Source: Acanthamoeba lenticulata (taxonomy: Eukaryota; Discosea; Longamoebia; Acanthamoebidae). Taken from it: 64,000 nt of DNA. Below are positions 14,525 to 26,900 of this stretch, in pieces. The notes beneath the pieces were generated by a model, which saw nothing but the letters and a program-made list of their open reading frames with translations, was not told where the DNA came from and ran no database searches. The stretch spans positions 1-64,000 of the forward strand of contig NAVB01000344.1 of assembly GCA_002179805.1 (NCBI GenBank), read 5' to 3'. Position 1 is the stretch's first letter. Each line of letters opens with the position of its first letter. The translations under genes were made by a program, and so were the position numbers.

Positions 14525-17500
14525 TCAGCAGAGATGGTTCATGAGCCACTCCCAGAGGTTGTTGAGGTTGTACTCCTGGCCAGAGCACTCCAGCAGGGAC
14601 TTGGCATTGGAGGACGTCATCGCGCAGAGCTGGTACGCCTTGCACCCTCCGACGCAAGTCGACCTGTTGGGCGACTGCGAGTAGTGGTGGAACCAATAGC
14701 GCTGGAACAGCGCATCCGACGCGTTGAACCTGGACGTCACCGCTGCCCACTGCGCGGGGGACAGGGAGCTCATCCCGTACTCCGAGAGCGGGTCATAGGC
14801 CTTGGTCCAGGTCGGATACCCCTGCCGGTCTAGAGCAAGGGAGAGAGAGAGAGAGAAAGAAAGAGACCACGCAGGCCGGGTGAGCGCACATATGCACGCG
14901 ACCACTCGGAGAAAGCGCAACGCCACGCACTGGTGAGGTCGAGGTCGGTGTAGTATTGATGGTAGTTGAGGATGGTGCCGTCGGTCCGGTTGTACTCGTA
15001 GATGCGATACGATGGGTTCAAGTCGGTGTAGGTGGTCACCGAGGGCGCCACGTACGCCACGTTGATGGGCTCCGAAGTGGGCTTGTCGTCGGCGTTGTAC
15101 AAGTAGAACTGTTGCGCACAACACCACAACGAGGCGAGGGCGGTGAGGCCCTCATCGATCCGCCGGCGAGCGAGGATCTCTCGTTCTGTGGAACAGGTGG
15201 GCGTACGCTGTCGTCATGAGTGTGCCCGTAGAGCTGCGTCTTGATGATCGACGCATACCGGCGGACGAGCCGCTCGTACTGGCTCGAATACTTGTACAGG
15301 CAGCCCACATCGTCTAATGGGGTTGGAGTGGAGCTCTGTCAGGGCGTGCCTTTGATGTAGCTCTTGTCGTTGTCGTTGTATCTTTCTTTGCACCACACGC
15401 GCACATGCATGATGGAGGTGATGATGATGGCGTACTGAAGGGGATGTGGCCGATGATGAAAACCGTCTCCTTGCTGGCGTAGGCCTTGGCCAAGACACCG
15501 TCGAGCCACGCAAGCTGTTGCGCTGGATCCGTCGCGTTGAGGATCAACTGTTTTGTTGCGGGCCCGATCCACATGTGGGCGGCCACCTTTCACCCTTCAG
15601 CCACCAGCTCGGAGCCTAAGGCGGGCGGAGGGGAGAAGGGGCAACGCAAACGCACGTAAAAGTTGTTGATGTCGCAGTACTGCGTGTTCAGCGAGATGAC
15701 GCGCAGCCCTGGACGGATGAGCGCCGTGTAATACCCGCCGTATCTGCGTGCACGAGCGAGCATGAGACCACTCCCCTCTCGTTTCCAAATGGTGCCAAGA
15801 GAGAGGGGGGGGGAAGGAAGCAAGTGCGCGGGCGAGCAGGTACTGCAGAGTCTGGAGAGCATCCACGGGAAGCCAGTAGGACCACATCTTCGCGACCGGG
15901 TTCATCAGCCAGCTGTTCTTCGGGTAGGTCGGGAACTGGGGTCACGTCCACGGCAGCCACGTCAGCCGAGTGGCACAGGGCCAGGAACAGGATGACGTGG
16001 CCACACACGTACCTGGTCTACGGGGAAGCTCTCGTGGTTGCCTGCCAACAGAGGCCAACACCATGGTGAGGAACGCGGGCCGCAGGCCGAGAAAATGCGG
16101 GACGGTCGCGCAGGAGGTACCGAGCGTCGGGAACACGGGGGTCTTGGGAAACGCGGTCCTCAGCTTGTTGACGAGGTACTGCGTGCTGGTGAGCTGAGAC
16201 TCGCGCGACTCCATCCAGATGTCGTGCGGCGGGTTGTCGCTGGTGTTGGTGTGCGGGGGCGATGGAGAGGAGCAATCAGCCCGGCATGCACAAGGACAAG
16301 GGAAAAGGCCATTCTCCAGAGGCATACCCGGTCCAAACGATGAAGTCCAGGTTGGCCGTGTAGTTGGACGCGAGGTGCTGCAGCAGGTTGTCGAGCATGA
16401 TCTCGGGCAGATCACACTTGTAGTTGCTGATCAAGGACAATACGTGAGCTCGATGTCAGTGTTCAAACACAAGATGGATGTCCATACCCCCAAATGCCCG
16501 CATCGCCTGGACCGTAGCTGCAGCATAAGGAGGGCCAAGTGAGCGTGAGGCATTGGTGGGCACATAACACCGAACATTGCCACCGTCGTACCGAGAGCGG
16601 CAGCAGAGCGGGACGTCGCAATGCGCATTGGTTCCAGCCTGCAGAGGGAAACCCATTCCCCGATAAGTGTGCGGAACACGTGAGCCGGAGACGAGGCGGG
16701 GGATGGGGCGCAGTGTATCACCTGGTACTCCGCGTCAAAGTGCATGTCCGTCAGCTGGAGGAAGCGGCCGACGCCAGAATCAGGGACGGCGGGCTGGATG
16801 CCCTTCACCAAGGCGATCGCCTCATCCTGACCGTCGGTCGTGAGCATCCCGGCGTAGCGCCAGGGGCGGTTCGCCTCTCTCTGCGGCTTGGCCTGGCGCC
16901 GTGCCGTGATGGTGCTGCGGACAAGAATAGCATTAATCAGAGCACTGAGCGAATCGCTGCGCTTGAGCACTTACCTGGCGCTCGTGGAGCTCTCTGGGCA
17001 CAGGAGGAAGTGGACGCACACCTCTTCATTCGAGATGTAGCGATCGGTGAACACATCAATGACGATCGGTGCAAACTCCCGTGCAATCCCATCGCACTTG
17101 TGCGAGCAGCTCGGCATGAGCTTTCAACCACAGCACATAAGAACATAAAGGCGTGCGAGGGCACATGTACCACTTCCGCGGCTTCGATTTCTAGCAGCAC
17201 GCATACGTCGCCCACTATGGCCTGAGGAGACGCGCGGTCACACCGCAGTGAGCAAAGAAAGACAACTCACTTTGTTCAGAACTTGATGGTGCGCGCACTT
17301 CTATCACATCTGCCGATACGTTGCTCTCAAGAAGACCGTCAATCGTGTCCATGAAGTACTTGCACACTTCACATTCGAGCAGGGGAGGCTGTACATCTCC
17401 CAAGATTAGGAAAAGTTGTTCGTGCACGCTGAGAGGGGTGCGCATACAGCAGCAACACTTGGTGGCAGATTAAGAGCCTTGGTCATGTCTGCCATCAGTT

Positions 17501-17636
17501 GCGCCGCACCAGGACGCGCCAGTGGGTCGTATTTTGCCTTCGCCGGCTTGGGCAGCAGGCCGAAAGCAAAGCAGCCACAACTAAGCAACAAAAGGCACCC
17601 AAGAAGGCCCACGAGGTGTGGGCTGTGCGCCTTCAT
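14525..17636 (-). CDS. Acid sphingomyelinase (saposin-B plus metallophosphatase)
   Basis: A secreted or lysosomal phosphodiesterase that hydrolyses sphingomyelin to ceramide and phosphocholine. The start at 17636 encodes a signal peptide (HLVGLLGCLLLLSCGCFA), followed by a saposin-like region (CEVCKYFMDTIDGLLESN). The binuclear metal site is complete: LQLTDMHFDAEY, the GDNPPHD block, GNHESFPVD (across an intron), IIGHIPF and QLYGHTHDDSF. A C-terminal Cys-rich domain (CVGGCKAYQLCAMTS) matches the SMPD1 C-terminus, ending at TGA/TAG 14525-14527. At least ten short introns interrupt it; one has an (AG)n run near 14840. It lies 38 bases downstream of the exostosin gene on the same strand. Family membership is firm; intron borders are approximate. 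Confidence 0.9.
14840..14856 (+). repeat. (AG)n microsatellite in intron
   Basis: A GA-dinucleotide run within an intron of the sphingomyelinase gene; on the coding strand it is a CT-rich pyrimidine tract before the acceptor. Confidence 0.75.
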
Positions 17637-17674
17637 CTTTGGTTGTGTGTACGTTCTTCAGGGTCGACAAAATC

Positions 17675-19210
17675 TTACGCAATAATGAGGGCAATCTCGG
17701 TCTGCAGGCGATCGAGGAAGCCGTGCCACCAGGAAAAGACACGCTGCTGGACGATGTCCACCCCTTCGGCCTCAACTGCTTCGATCACTTCTTGCACTTG
17801 GCCCCTGTAGCAGGTTTAGAAGAAGAAGAGAATGAGAGAAGGCTGCATGCCGTACCAGGAGGTGACCATTGGGATTGGATGATCACCCAGTGGCTCGAAC
17901 TGGTAGTGATCCAGGATAATCGGGATCGCGCCTGCGAACAAGGATTCGTAGATACGGAAGCAATCGGGATTGTAGAGACCGGGAGGACAAGGGGCAAAGG
18001 CGGAGGAAAGAAGCTCCTTGCGGAAGGCAGTTACTGGCAGACCTGCAACAATGCCGACAGTAAGCGGTGAGTACATCACAGCATGGCCATGTACGTAGCC
18101 GATCGATTGCGTACCAGTGCTGAAATCTGTAGTCCAATGGATGTGGCACTTAAGCCGCTTGGATGTCGCGATGGCTTCCACAAAGTCTTTGCGGTTCTCC
18201 CATATCGCGCCTCGGAAGCTGCATTGGAACTTGCGCTGACTGGCTGGCAGAATAGCGTTGGAGGCAGGACGCCCAAAGCCTGTGTGGAAAAGCGTCTAGT
18301 CCCGACAATCTCCTGAGCTGCAAGAAGAGCGCGGAACGAACCCGAAGCATGGCCTAAAGGAAACCACCGAACTTTGTCCCCGTACACCTTCAGCTTTGGG
18401 TGCCAATGGTTGCGCAACACGTAGTCCACGTACGGATAGAGTAGCACAAGGCGAGAGTCGCACCTAGTGGTCAAATTATCGTTAACTTGAGGTGAAGAGA
18501 GTTGAAACTAACTCTTGATAGCCAAAACCTGATGAAGCTGATCGGAGCCTTGATGTAGTCGTCGGGAGGACATAAGTTGGCGAAGCCGATGTGTTCATCG
18601 CTGAGGTGGATCATGCCAACTCTTGCCTCAGCTCGCTCCGTTTCCTCGGCTGTTTTGTTTGCTTTGATGCGGAGCTGGTGTGCTGTCTTCAAGCACTCTT
18701 CTAGAGCTTCCGGCGCCCTTGCTGGGTGGGGAAGGAATGTGATGAGCGACTTGGTCCCATGGAAGACCAAAGGGCACGCACCAGCACCGATGATATAGAG
18801 GACGTGCTTCGGCACTTTGCCTGCGTAGTGCATGTTCAAATGACACCCCTCTGGGTAGACATAAACAACAGGACTAAAAGCCAAGTCAGACTGTTGCACA
18901 ATAAATAACTAAAGAACTCCTTGTCGCACCGCGAAACCTTGGCCAATATGGTGTCCTCTATCCACTCATGTTCAAAACTGGTGTTGCTGGCTGGCGGGTA
19001 CCAAATGACCAACAGTGGGTCTTTCCACTCGATCACCCGGGCAGGAGCTGGGGTGGCCACCAGGGCTTGGCAAGCTTCCAGGCGAGAGTGGGCCTCAAAG
19101 AAAGGGGCAGTGGAGTTGTCCACTCCAAACCACCCTGACCCGGCGGAAGCTGTGGCACAAGCCACGAAAACAAGGAAACGGAGCGCCGCAAGCCAGAAAG
19201 CCGCCTCCAT
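17675..19210 (-). CDS. Exostosin-like (GT47) glycosyltransferase
   Basis: A Golgi/ER type glycosyltransferase. The start encodes a hydrophobic signal or anchor (FWLAALRFLVFVACATASA), then a stem and the exostosin fold: VVYVYPEGCHLNMHYAGKVP, FHGTKSLITFLPHPARAPE, LLYPYVDYVLRNHW, VRWFPLGHASG. The nucleotide-sugar-binding hallmark of exostosins is plain: FAPCPPGLYNPDCFRIYESL followed by GAIPIILDHYQFEPL. A GTACG intron joins to the last exon (QVQEVIEAVEAEGVDI), stop TAA 17675-17677. The PxGxxxxxxxRxxEAL-type motif is modified here (Asn-Pro-Asp-Cys and Ser for Ala), which is common in protist members. Donor and acceptor sugars are unknown. It is divergent from the DNA polymerase gene. Confidence 0.82.
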
Positions 19211-19346
19211 CTCCTCTCCAAAGCCACTCTCTCAGCAAAGGACGCCAAGCTAAAAGAAAAAAGGAAAAGATGCGAAAATAATTTTAATTTTTTCTTGGAA
19301 CGCACACGACCAAAAGGCTTGGCGCAAGCACAAGGCGGGCCAGTGC

Positions 19347-22300
19347 ATGATGGAGGGCGAGGATGGACGCAACTTTCTGTGGTGGCAGCAACCACCTGAT
19401 ACAGCGCCCTTCTTTGAGATGAGTAGAGATAAATTTTACGAGTTCGAGCGGAAGCTTTGCTTGCCAAAGAATGAAAACGATTTTGTTCTCGAGAGCTCCC
19501 TCACCCGTCTCCTCGCGGTCAACAAGTTGCGATCTAGCAAACCAGGAGTGAAAGAAGAGCTGAAAGATGAACAAGATTACGATGAAGAGCTGTTGTCCCT
19601 GGAGGTTCAGGGATCTGGCAATACCCGGGCTGACGAAAGTGGAATCGCGCCTCCGGTCATTCATGTCGAAGAGTTTGACGACGTGCAACATATCGAGGAC
19701 GAGCAACCTCTGGTGGCCCGGCGTGGAGTGCAGCCCACAAGCGCACCCGTCTCACAGCAAGGGCCCTCCACACAAGCCCCTGCACACACCACCTCAGTGC
19801 TTGGCAAGCGAAAGGAGAACCCTGCCTCGCAGCCCCAGCCAGCCACGCCAGAGTGGCCACCACGAGACGTAGAGACCAGGCTTGTGACCTCCTTGCAACT
19901 GGCTACGGCACCAGAGGCCGAGCCCGCCACCCCGGCGTCATCAGCTACGCCAAAGCAAGTCGAAGATGGACAGCGCCAGCTCATGCTTCGCGACGTAGAG
20001 CACACGGCCCAGCATGGAGCACCAGGTTCGTCAGCACGCGCTGGCTCGTGTACGACCGCGCTGTTAACGAGCGACCATCGCTACAGAGGGTGCGATCAAT
20101 CTGTGCGGGTTCGACATGAGTCGTTTCTACCAGGAGGCCGGGCGGTTGGTGGAGTCCAGCAAGAGTGTCGCCTGGGCTGTCATGTTCGTGGATGGGTCCA
20201 CCTCGTTCCGCAAAATCGCCCCCAAGAGGGGACGAAAGGTCGATCCCGCTTTCCTTCTCGGACCGGTTTCGCTTCAAGGCTGACAATGGTCAACGCAGGC
20301 AAAGCAAGCGGATGACGAGGAGGATGGCGATCTGCCTGCTGATGAAGAAACCGTACTCGGCGTCGGTTTCGCGATGGACGACACGCTTTATTTCCTCTCC
20401 TTGCAGGACAAGCACGGCCCACGTAAGTCGTACTCAATGCAGCCGACCAGCGCTCTTTCCTCTTTGTTTACATCCAATTGTTTCTGACCCCATCTCCAGA
20501 GCTCAACATGTCGCACCGGTACTGGTTGCTCAATGCGCTGCTGGGACAGGACTCCTTATGCAAGGTAGGGCACAACTCGCAGCAGGTTCTGCGCGCACTC
20601 TACACACTTCACCCTCCCCTACAAGAAGGTGCTGGCTCCTTTGTCCCTCCGTTAGGACCACACCTTGGGTCGCGACTCATCCTGTGCTTCGATGCTGCTT
20701 ACAGTGGCTTGCGCCAATCTGGTGGACACACGAGTTGGCGGATGGGTCCTACGGCCGTCCAGCAACAAGGCCGATTTATTCAGCTACGACGCACTGCTCC
20801 AGCAGTATCTCGATACCTTTGGCGGCGGAGCGGGTGAACAGGCCAGCTTGTTCTCCCGCGATTTGCGCCTGCTGTTGCCCCTGGCCGCGAAGATCCAGGG
20901 TTCCGTCGCCCTTCCCCTGGTCGTGCGTAAAGGAAGTGGCTGGTCTGATGCATCATGAGTGGACCACAGAGCGGATTGCCGAACAGGGCATGCGAGACGT
21001 GTATGAGAGTCAGGAGATGCGACTGCCACGGATTCTTGCCAACATGGAGGTGGCGGGCATCTCCGTGGACCTGGACAACCTCACCAAATATCGATCCGAG
21101 TTGCAGAGGCGCATCGCCTTGCTCGAGCAGAGGTAGGCCTTGCCAACCTCTTCCCTCCTTATCCTTCATTAATTTATTCATTGCCCACTCGCCTTGGCGT
21201 AGGGCTGAGGAGTACGCTGGCAAGTTTTTGTTATCATCGCCCAAGCAAGTCGCCGATGTCCTCTATAAGCAGCTAAAGCTCGCCCCTCCCACGCCGAGCC
21301 ACGGCACATCCCAGTCGCCAAAGAAGGTGCAGCTTTCCCTCCCCCTCTTTCTCCTGCTCAAGCAAGGCTCTTCTTACCCACGTGTTTTTTTTCTGGGCCG
21401 CAGCACCCGTCCACGTCGGAGGAGGCTCTGCTCGCCCTGCAGGAGAAGCACCCGCTGCCGGGCATCATCCTCGAGCACCGACATTTGAACAAGCTTCTAC
21501 GAGGCTTTGTCGACCCGTTCGTCGTCCACGCGACCAAGACGCGACGCGAGAGCAGCAGCGACAGCGCGCCTTGCATCCACGCTCGGTGGGACCAGATGAC
21601 CGCGACAGGCCGGCTGGCCTCGCACGACCCCAACCTACAGAACTTGCCTCGGCCCGAGTCGCTCGAGTTCTTCCTCGACGGTAACGGCTTGTCCCCTTCT
21701 TTTCTGCTTAGCTCTGGATGCCTTACCTCTTCCGGATTCTTCGTCGTCCATGTCCAGGCGCCGACCACGTCATCCCGCTCAATATTCGCGACAGCTTCGT
21801 GGCGCGGCCGGGCATGATCTTCGTGTCAGCCGACTACTCGCAGCTCGAGATGCGCCTGCTGGCCCACATGAGCAAGGACGCGTCACTCCAACAGTTCTTT
21901 GCAGATGGCCACGACTTCTTCAGGCGCATTGCCAGGTGCTCGGTCCCCGCTCCTCTCCCAGACTCAGAGTTGTGAAGAAACTCACACTGTCTTTTTGTGC
22001 TTTCACGACGGACAGTCGGCTCTGGGGCAGCGAAGAGAAGAGAGAACTCGCGAAGCGAATTTGCTACGGCATCATATATGGAGCGGGTACGTTGACGAGT
22101 CTCGCGCTGAGCCGGCACGTACGGAGCTGATGAAACAGTGATGATCAATCAGGAGCGGGCTCGCTGGCGGCTGATTTGAAGGTTCCGCCGCGCAAGGCGA
22201 AAGAGTTTGTCGATCGGCTCTTTGACCAGTTCCCCGGCGTGGCCAACTGGATAAACGCGACCAAGCGGGAGGCGCACAAGTGCGTGATGTTCTCTTCCCC

Positions 22301-23849
22301 TCTCGCTGCGCTGACTCTTCGTAGTGGCCCTAACCCACCCCCACATGCAGTGAAGGGCATGTGCGTACGCTGCTGGGCCGGTGGAGGCCGCTGCCCGACA
22401 TTCATTCAGCCTCTGCCGAGGCGCGAGCCGCTGCGGAACGACAAGCCATCAATACGGTCATCCAAGGCACTGCGAGCGACCTCGTGAAGCAGGCCGTGCT
22501 GGCCATCGAGACCCACCTGCGGGCGCAGGATATGAAGTCGCGGCTGCTCCTTCAGGTGCACGACGAGCTCATCTACGAGGTACGTGCGGGTCCTTTCGTC
22601 ATGAAATTCCTGATTCGTGGGAGTTCACCTGCCTGGGCATGGCTCGCCAGACTCCGGTGGAGGAGACGGATGGGATGGCCGCGCTCGTGAAGCGCTGCAT
22701 GGAAGAAGCGTCGAAGCTCGACATCCCGCTGCCGGTCGCGGTCAAGGTTGGCGAGCGTATTGGGTCGCTGCAACCCTACCCGCCAGCATCTACTGGTGAA
22801 GGCCCGGGCGAGCAGGTACTGACTCTCTTTCTTTATCTCCTTCTTCCCCTTCTCCCCCTTTGTTTGTCTGCCGATCTCTGCACACAGAAAAGCTATGCTG
22901 TGTGCATTAGGAGCAGACATAGAGCAAACAAAACGGCGCTTCTGCGCAGCTTGGCTGTGTGGTCCAAAGTCATGGCCGGCCAGCTCGCTGCAACAATGCA
23001 GGAGCACATCTTTTCTCCGTTTCTTGTCTGATGATCTGCTTCGCCACCTTACACAATGATGCGCAGGCGCCAGTTCACTGCGAGCCCGTGAGGACCTCAA
23101 TGGAGGTGAGCGATTCGTACTCTGGGGTCACTTCTCACGACGTCGCCACCGCGCCCGCCTCTGCTCCAGCTGTGCTCGCTCCTACAGCTCCGGCTGCGCC
23201 AGTTGCGGCCCGCTCAGCAATTCAGCGCCCGGCCCAGAAACGCCAGGCCGTCGCTCCGCCCGTCATGGCCGAGGTCGCGAGCCCTGCCGCAGCCCCGGCT
23301 CGACCTCATCTGGCTCCCCACACAGGAACGGCGCCGCCACGACCAGGGCTGCCCCCATCTATTGCATCAACTGCGCCACAGTTGCGAGCGCCATCAGCTC
23401 CGCTGCGGCCACCAGGTAGCTCTCAAGGGCCTTTGCCCGCAAGCAGCTCGGCCCCGCCGCGGCCCACATTCCCGGCACGCGTCGCCGGTGAGCAGAGCAC
23501 TCCGGTCATGACGACGGCACCGCCGCGGCCTCCTGGCCCGACGACAATCGCTCGCCCTGCCCCGGCGCCCACACTAACTACGACGACGTCTCACGGCCTT
23601 CTGGCTGAGGTCAAGAAAGAAGACGAGGACTCGTTCAACGACGACTCGTTTGCGGTGGACGAGCCGGATGAGTACGAGGATGAGTGCGATGACCTGGGCC
23701 ACACCGGACAAGTGGTCGCCGCCGAGGTCGAGCATCCACACGATGAAATCGTGAGCCAAGGCCCGGAGGAGGGGGACTTGATGATGGGCGAGGACGAGCT
23801 CGCCACCGTCGAGAACGACCTCTTTGAGGACCAGGGGTGGGCACTGTAA
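19347..23849 (+). CDS. A-family DNA polymerase, nu/theta type
   Basis: The polymerase core is that of eukaryotic Pol nu and the C-terminus of Pol theta, enzymes for translesion synthesis and end joining. Motif A is VSADYSQLEMRLLAHMSKD (near 21825), motif B spans an intron (AKRICYGIIYGAG then SLAADLK), motif C is LLLQVHDELIYEV (near 22545). Upstream, MTATGRLASHDPNLQNLP and a degenerate exonuclease-like region with LVDTRVGGWVLRPSS also match. There is no helicase domain, since the gene starts 136 bases from its divergent neighbour, so the layout is Pol nu-like. The N-terminal ~200 residues are acidic and Pro-rich. A 250-base intron seems to join a 260-residue Pro/Ala-rich tail ending in a very acidic stretch (23070-23849); this tail might instead be a separate gene starting at ATG 23100. 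Confidence 0.82.
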
Positions 23850-23867
23850 CCTAACTGAAATTCCGTA

Positions 23868-23873
23868 AATAAA
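23868..23873 (+). terminator. poly(A) signal of polymerase gene
   Basis: AATAAA 19 bases after the TAA at 23847-23849, and 85 bases before the start of the next gene on the same strand. Confidence 0.6.
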
Positions 23874-23957
23874 TCGCAAGAAAATGAGAGAGAAAGTTCA
23901 CGCAACCATAGATCTTGGCTTTCACGTCGTTGGCACAGAAGGACTGACTGCATTCAA

Positions 23958-26900
23958 ATGGAGTGGGGCACCAACCCTAGAGGCTATGATGCCGCAACTG
24001 CCACGCCCTACCAGCCCTATTCCTACCAGCAGGAAGAAGGCAGCGATGATGGGGAAGGAGCAAGCCTGTATGACGAAGAGCACGTGGAAGAGGAGGAGCA
24101 AGCCCCACAGGTGACAAAGAAGAACTTCAAAGATTTGCTGCAGCAATATGACAACATGCTGGTGGCTCAAGGCGTTTTGCCAGCCTTCATGCTCGAGAGC
24201 CAAGGTGCTTCGTTGCCAGAACAAACCGATGGTGCCACCTATGAAAGCGATGAAGACGGTACATCAAGCTGACCCACTTGCATCAACTCGCTTTTTCTTT
24301 GGATTTATTCTCATTACCGCCGAAAATCTTCAGCATCGGAATACAGTGACCTTGAGGAGGAGCAAGCCGAAGAAGCGGAAAACGCAGGTGCGGCAGAAGA
24401 GGACGAACCAGACAGAGGATCGGCAGACGTCTTGCGTGAGTGGATCAGCTCCTACCAGCCTCGCACTTTCAGCCAAAAGAAGCGAAATGCTCACCGCAGA
24501 GCGCTGCAGGAGAGCCAGCAAACAGGCACGTGCCTACTGCTACTATTGTTTCGTGTGTGTCCATCCTTCTCACTCCCACCACCGCGGACAGGTCCTTTGG
24601 CTCAGCCTCCTTACGTGGAGGTGGAGCGCAAGATCCTGCAGTCCATGTGGAACATTGAAAGCGGTGCCTCGTCAGAAGCTGCCTTCCGGTTGATATATAC
24701 ATGGGTACGCTGAGCGCCGCTGCTTGAGCTTTCGCGGTAGTCATGATTTGCTTACTTGGGTGCCCGCAGCTCGCCAGCTATTCACAAGTGCAGCCTTCAG
24801 AGTTTGGAGAACATGTCGACCTCTTCTATCTCTACTTCAACATGCTGCTTAATGGACCCGATTCCGAGGAGGAGAATCACTCTGCATTGGGCTCTGCGCC
24901 CGCCGACTTGGCCAAACCGTATCGACTCCCGCAGGAGACCCCGCGGATGAGCCCACCGGCGCGTCTCTCCATCGACGAGCAGGTGCAAGAGTTGGAGCAG
25001 TTGGGCGCCATCATCTCTCAGGCACGCCACATTCCCCCCATCGCCAAAGAATGTTAAGGCCACAAGTCTCAAGCAACGGTGTGATCGTTTGGGTTCACAC
25101 GACAACAGAATCGCCAAATTCGGTCTTATTGCCACAGGCAGGGCTGGGCGCTGGGGTGCCTTGATTTGCTCCTCTGCCTGCCCACCTCCGATGAGTACAT
25201 CGGCGCGTTCACAAGTGCGTCACTTGCTTTACTCATTAGTCCTCGACCTCGCACAAACTAAACCCGACCACATATTCGCTTTAATCTGTGATTTAGGCAC
25301 GGTGGTGAACATCATCGCTTTGATTCTGCAAGACGGCGTGAGCGTGATGGAGCTGCGCAAGCTCTTCCGCACAATTCTCATTCTTAACGAGCGGCCACAG
25401 AAGGTGAGGCCTCCTCCTTCTCCACAAAACCTAGCTCGTCTTTTTCCCAGTTCCTCACGCAGAAACGTTAGTCCATCGCCGCGCCCCGGTTGCTGGACCA
25501 AGTGACCAAGTTGTTCACGTATCATCACGGGCCGACATCTTTCTTCGAGTTCAACGCCACCACCACTGAGTCTGTGCGTGCTGCCCACTCACGCACTTTC
25601 TATGGAGCTTCGGGCTGCTCACACACGCACACGCTTATGGTATGCACACAGGGCTTGTTGCTGCCCAGCATCACGCACTGGCCCATCAACGGCTACACGT
25701 TCAGCACGTGGCTGTGGATCGATTCCTTCACCGGTCCCTTGACCAAGCCGCTCGACTACTTCCCGTACCTGTTTAGTTTCTCTGGGGAGCAGGGACAAGG
25801 CCTCGAACTTTCCTTCCACTCGCCCAAGGCGCTGGTCTTCAAGATTTTCTGGAAGTCCAAGAAAGGCGGCGACAACGCGCGGGTCGTATTGCCCCTCGAC
25901 AAGCTCACTTTCGAGCCCAAGAAGTGCGTCCACACGTGGCCCACATTCCTATATTCGTGGTGAACTCATTACAACCGCGGCTTGATGGCGCTCCCACAGG
26001 TGGTACTTCCTCTCGTTGATCCATACACGTGGTAGCTTTGTGCATGGCAGCGTCGTGGACCTCTACATCAACGCCCAAAAGATCTGCACCACATCTTTGT
26101 CCTACCCTCGCTTCGAGGAGGTAAAACCTCGCCATTGCTTTGTGCGCCTATTTGACGACTGATCATTGTCACTTTTGGAATGCGTTCAAGTGCAGGCCTT
26201 CACGTTGTGCACGGTGGGATCCCACATCGCTGGGCAGGAGGGCGGTCGATCAGGCCGAGGAGGTGACTTTTCAGCCTTTCACTCGTATCAGCTTCATGGG
26301 CGGATGAGCGCTTTCATGTTCTTCGACGTGGTGCTGCTTCCTGTCCTCTTTATTCACTGCGCCCTCTTCCTCGTCCTGCGCCATACTGTCTGCCTAAACT
26401 CCTCCTTTTATTCTTATTATTATTTCCCGCTTGTGCAGCCGCTGCAACCGGAGGAGGTGAAGCATCTTTACACCAACTGCTATCGTAATGACTTCCTGTC
26501 GCTCATCACCAAAACGTACGTTTGTTCCAGCCCCATCTCTCATTCGCGTGTCAGGCAAGTATAGTGTCACTTGAACTAACCTTTGATTACCTGCTTGCCT
26601 TGTCGTCAATAGGGAACTGGGCTCGAAAGTGTTCATCGGCTATGCACCTCGTGCGACTGCTGGCAAGAACTCGTTCCTGGAAGTGCTGCCCTCGCTTCGG
26701 CCGGTGCCATCAGCAGAAGTGCCTGCTCGCGCGTTGCGGAGGTGAGGAGAGCTCTGTCTGGGCTGGCATGATTTCTCGTCCTCAAAGGAGCTGGCTAATT
26801 TTCTCCTGCGATGACACCGCACCATCTCAGGGCGGAGGCCATGCCAGGCACCACCGCCGGGCCGTTCCACATCGCGCTTCAGCAAGGATTGAGCCATGTG

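Noticed and set aside
19347..23849. Bacterial PolA contamination or recent transfer
   Set aside because: The gene has many GT-AG introns and nu/theta-type motifs, and sits between ordinary eukaryotic genes.
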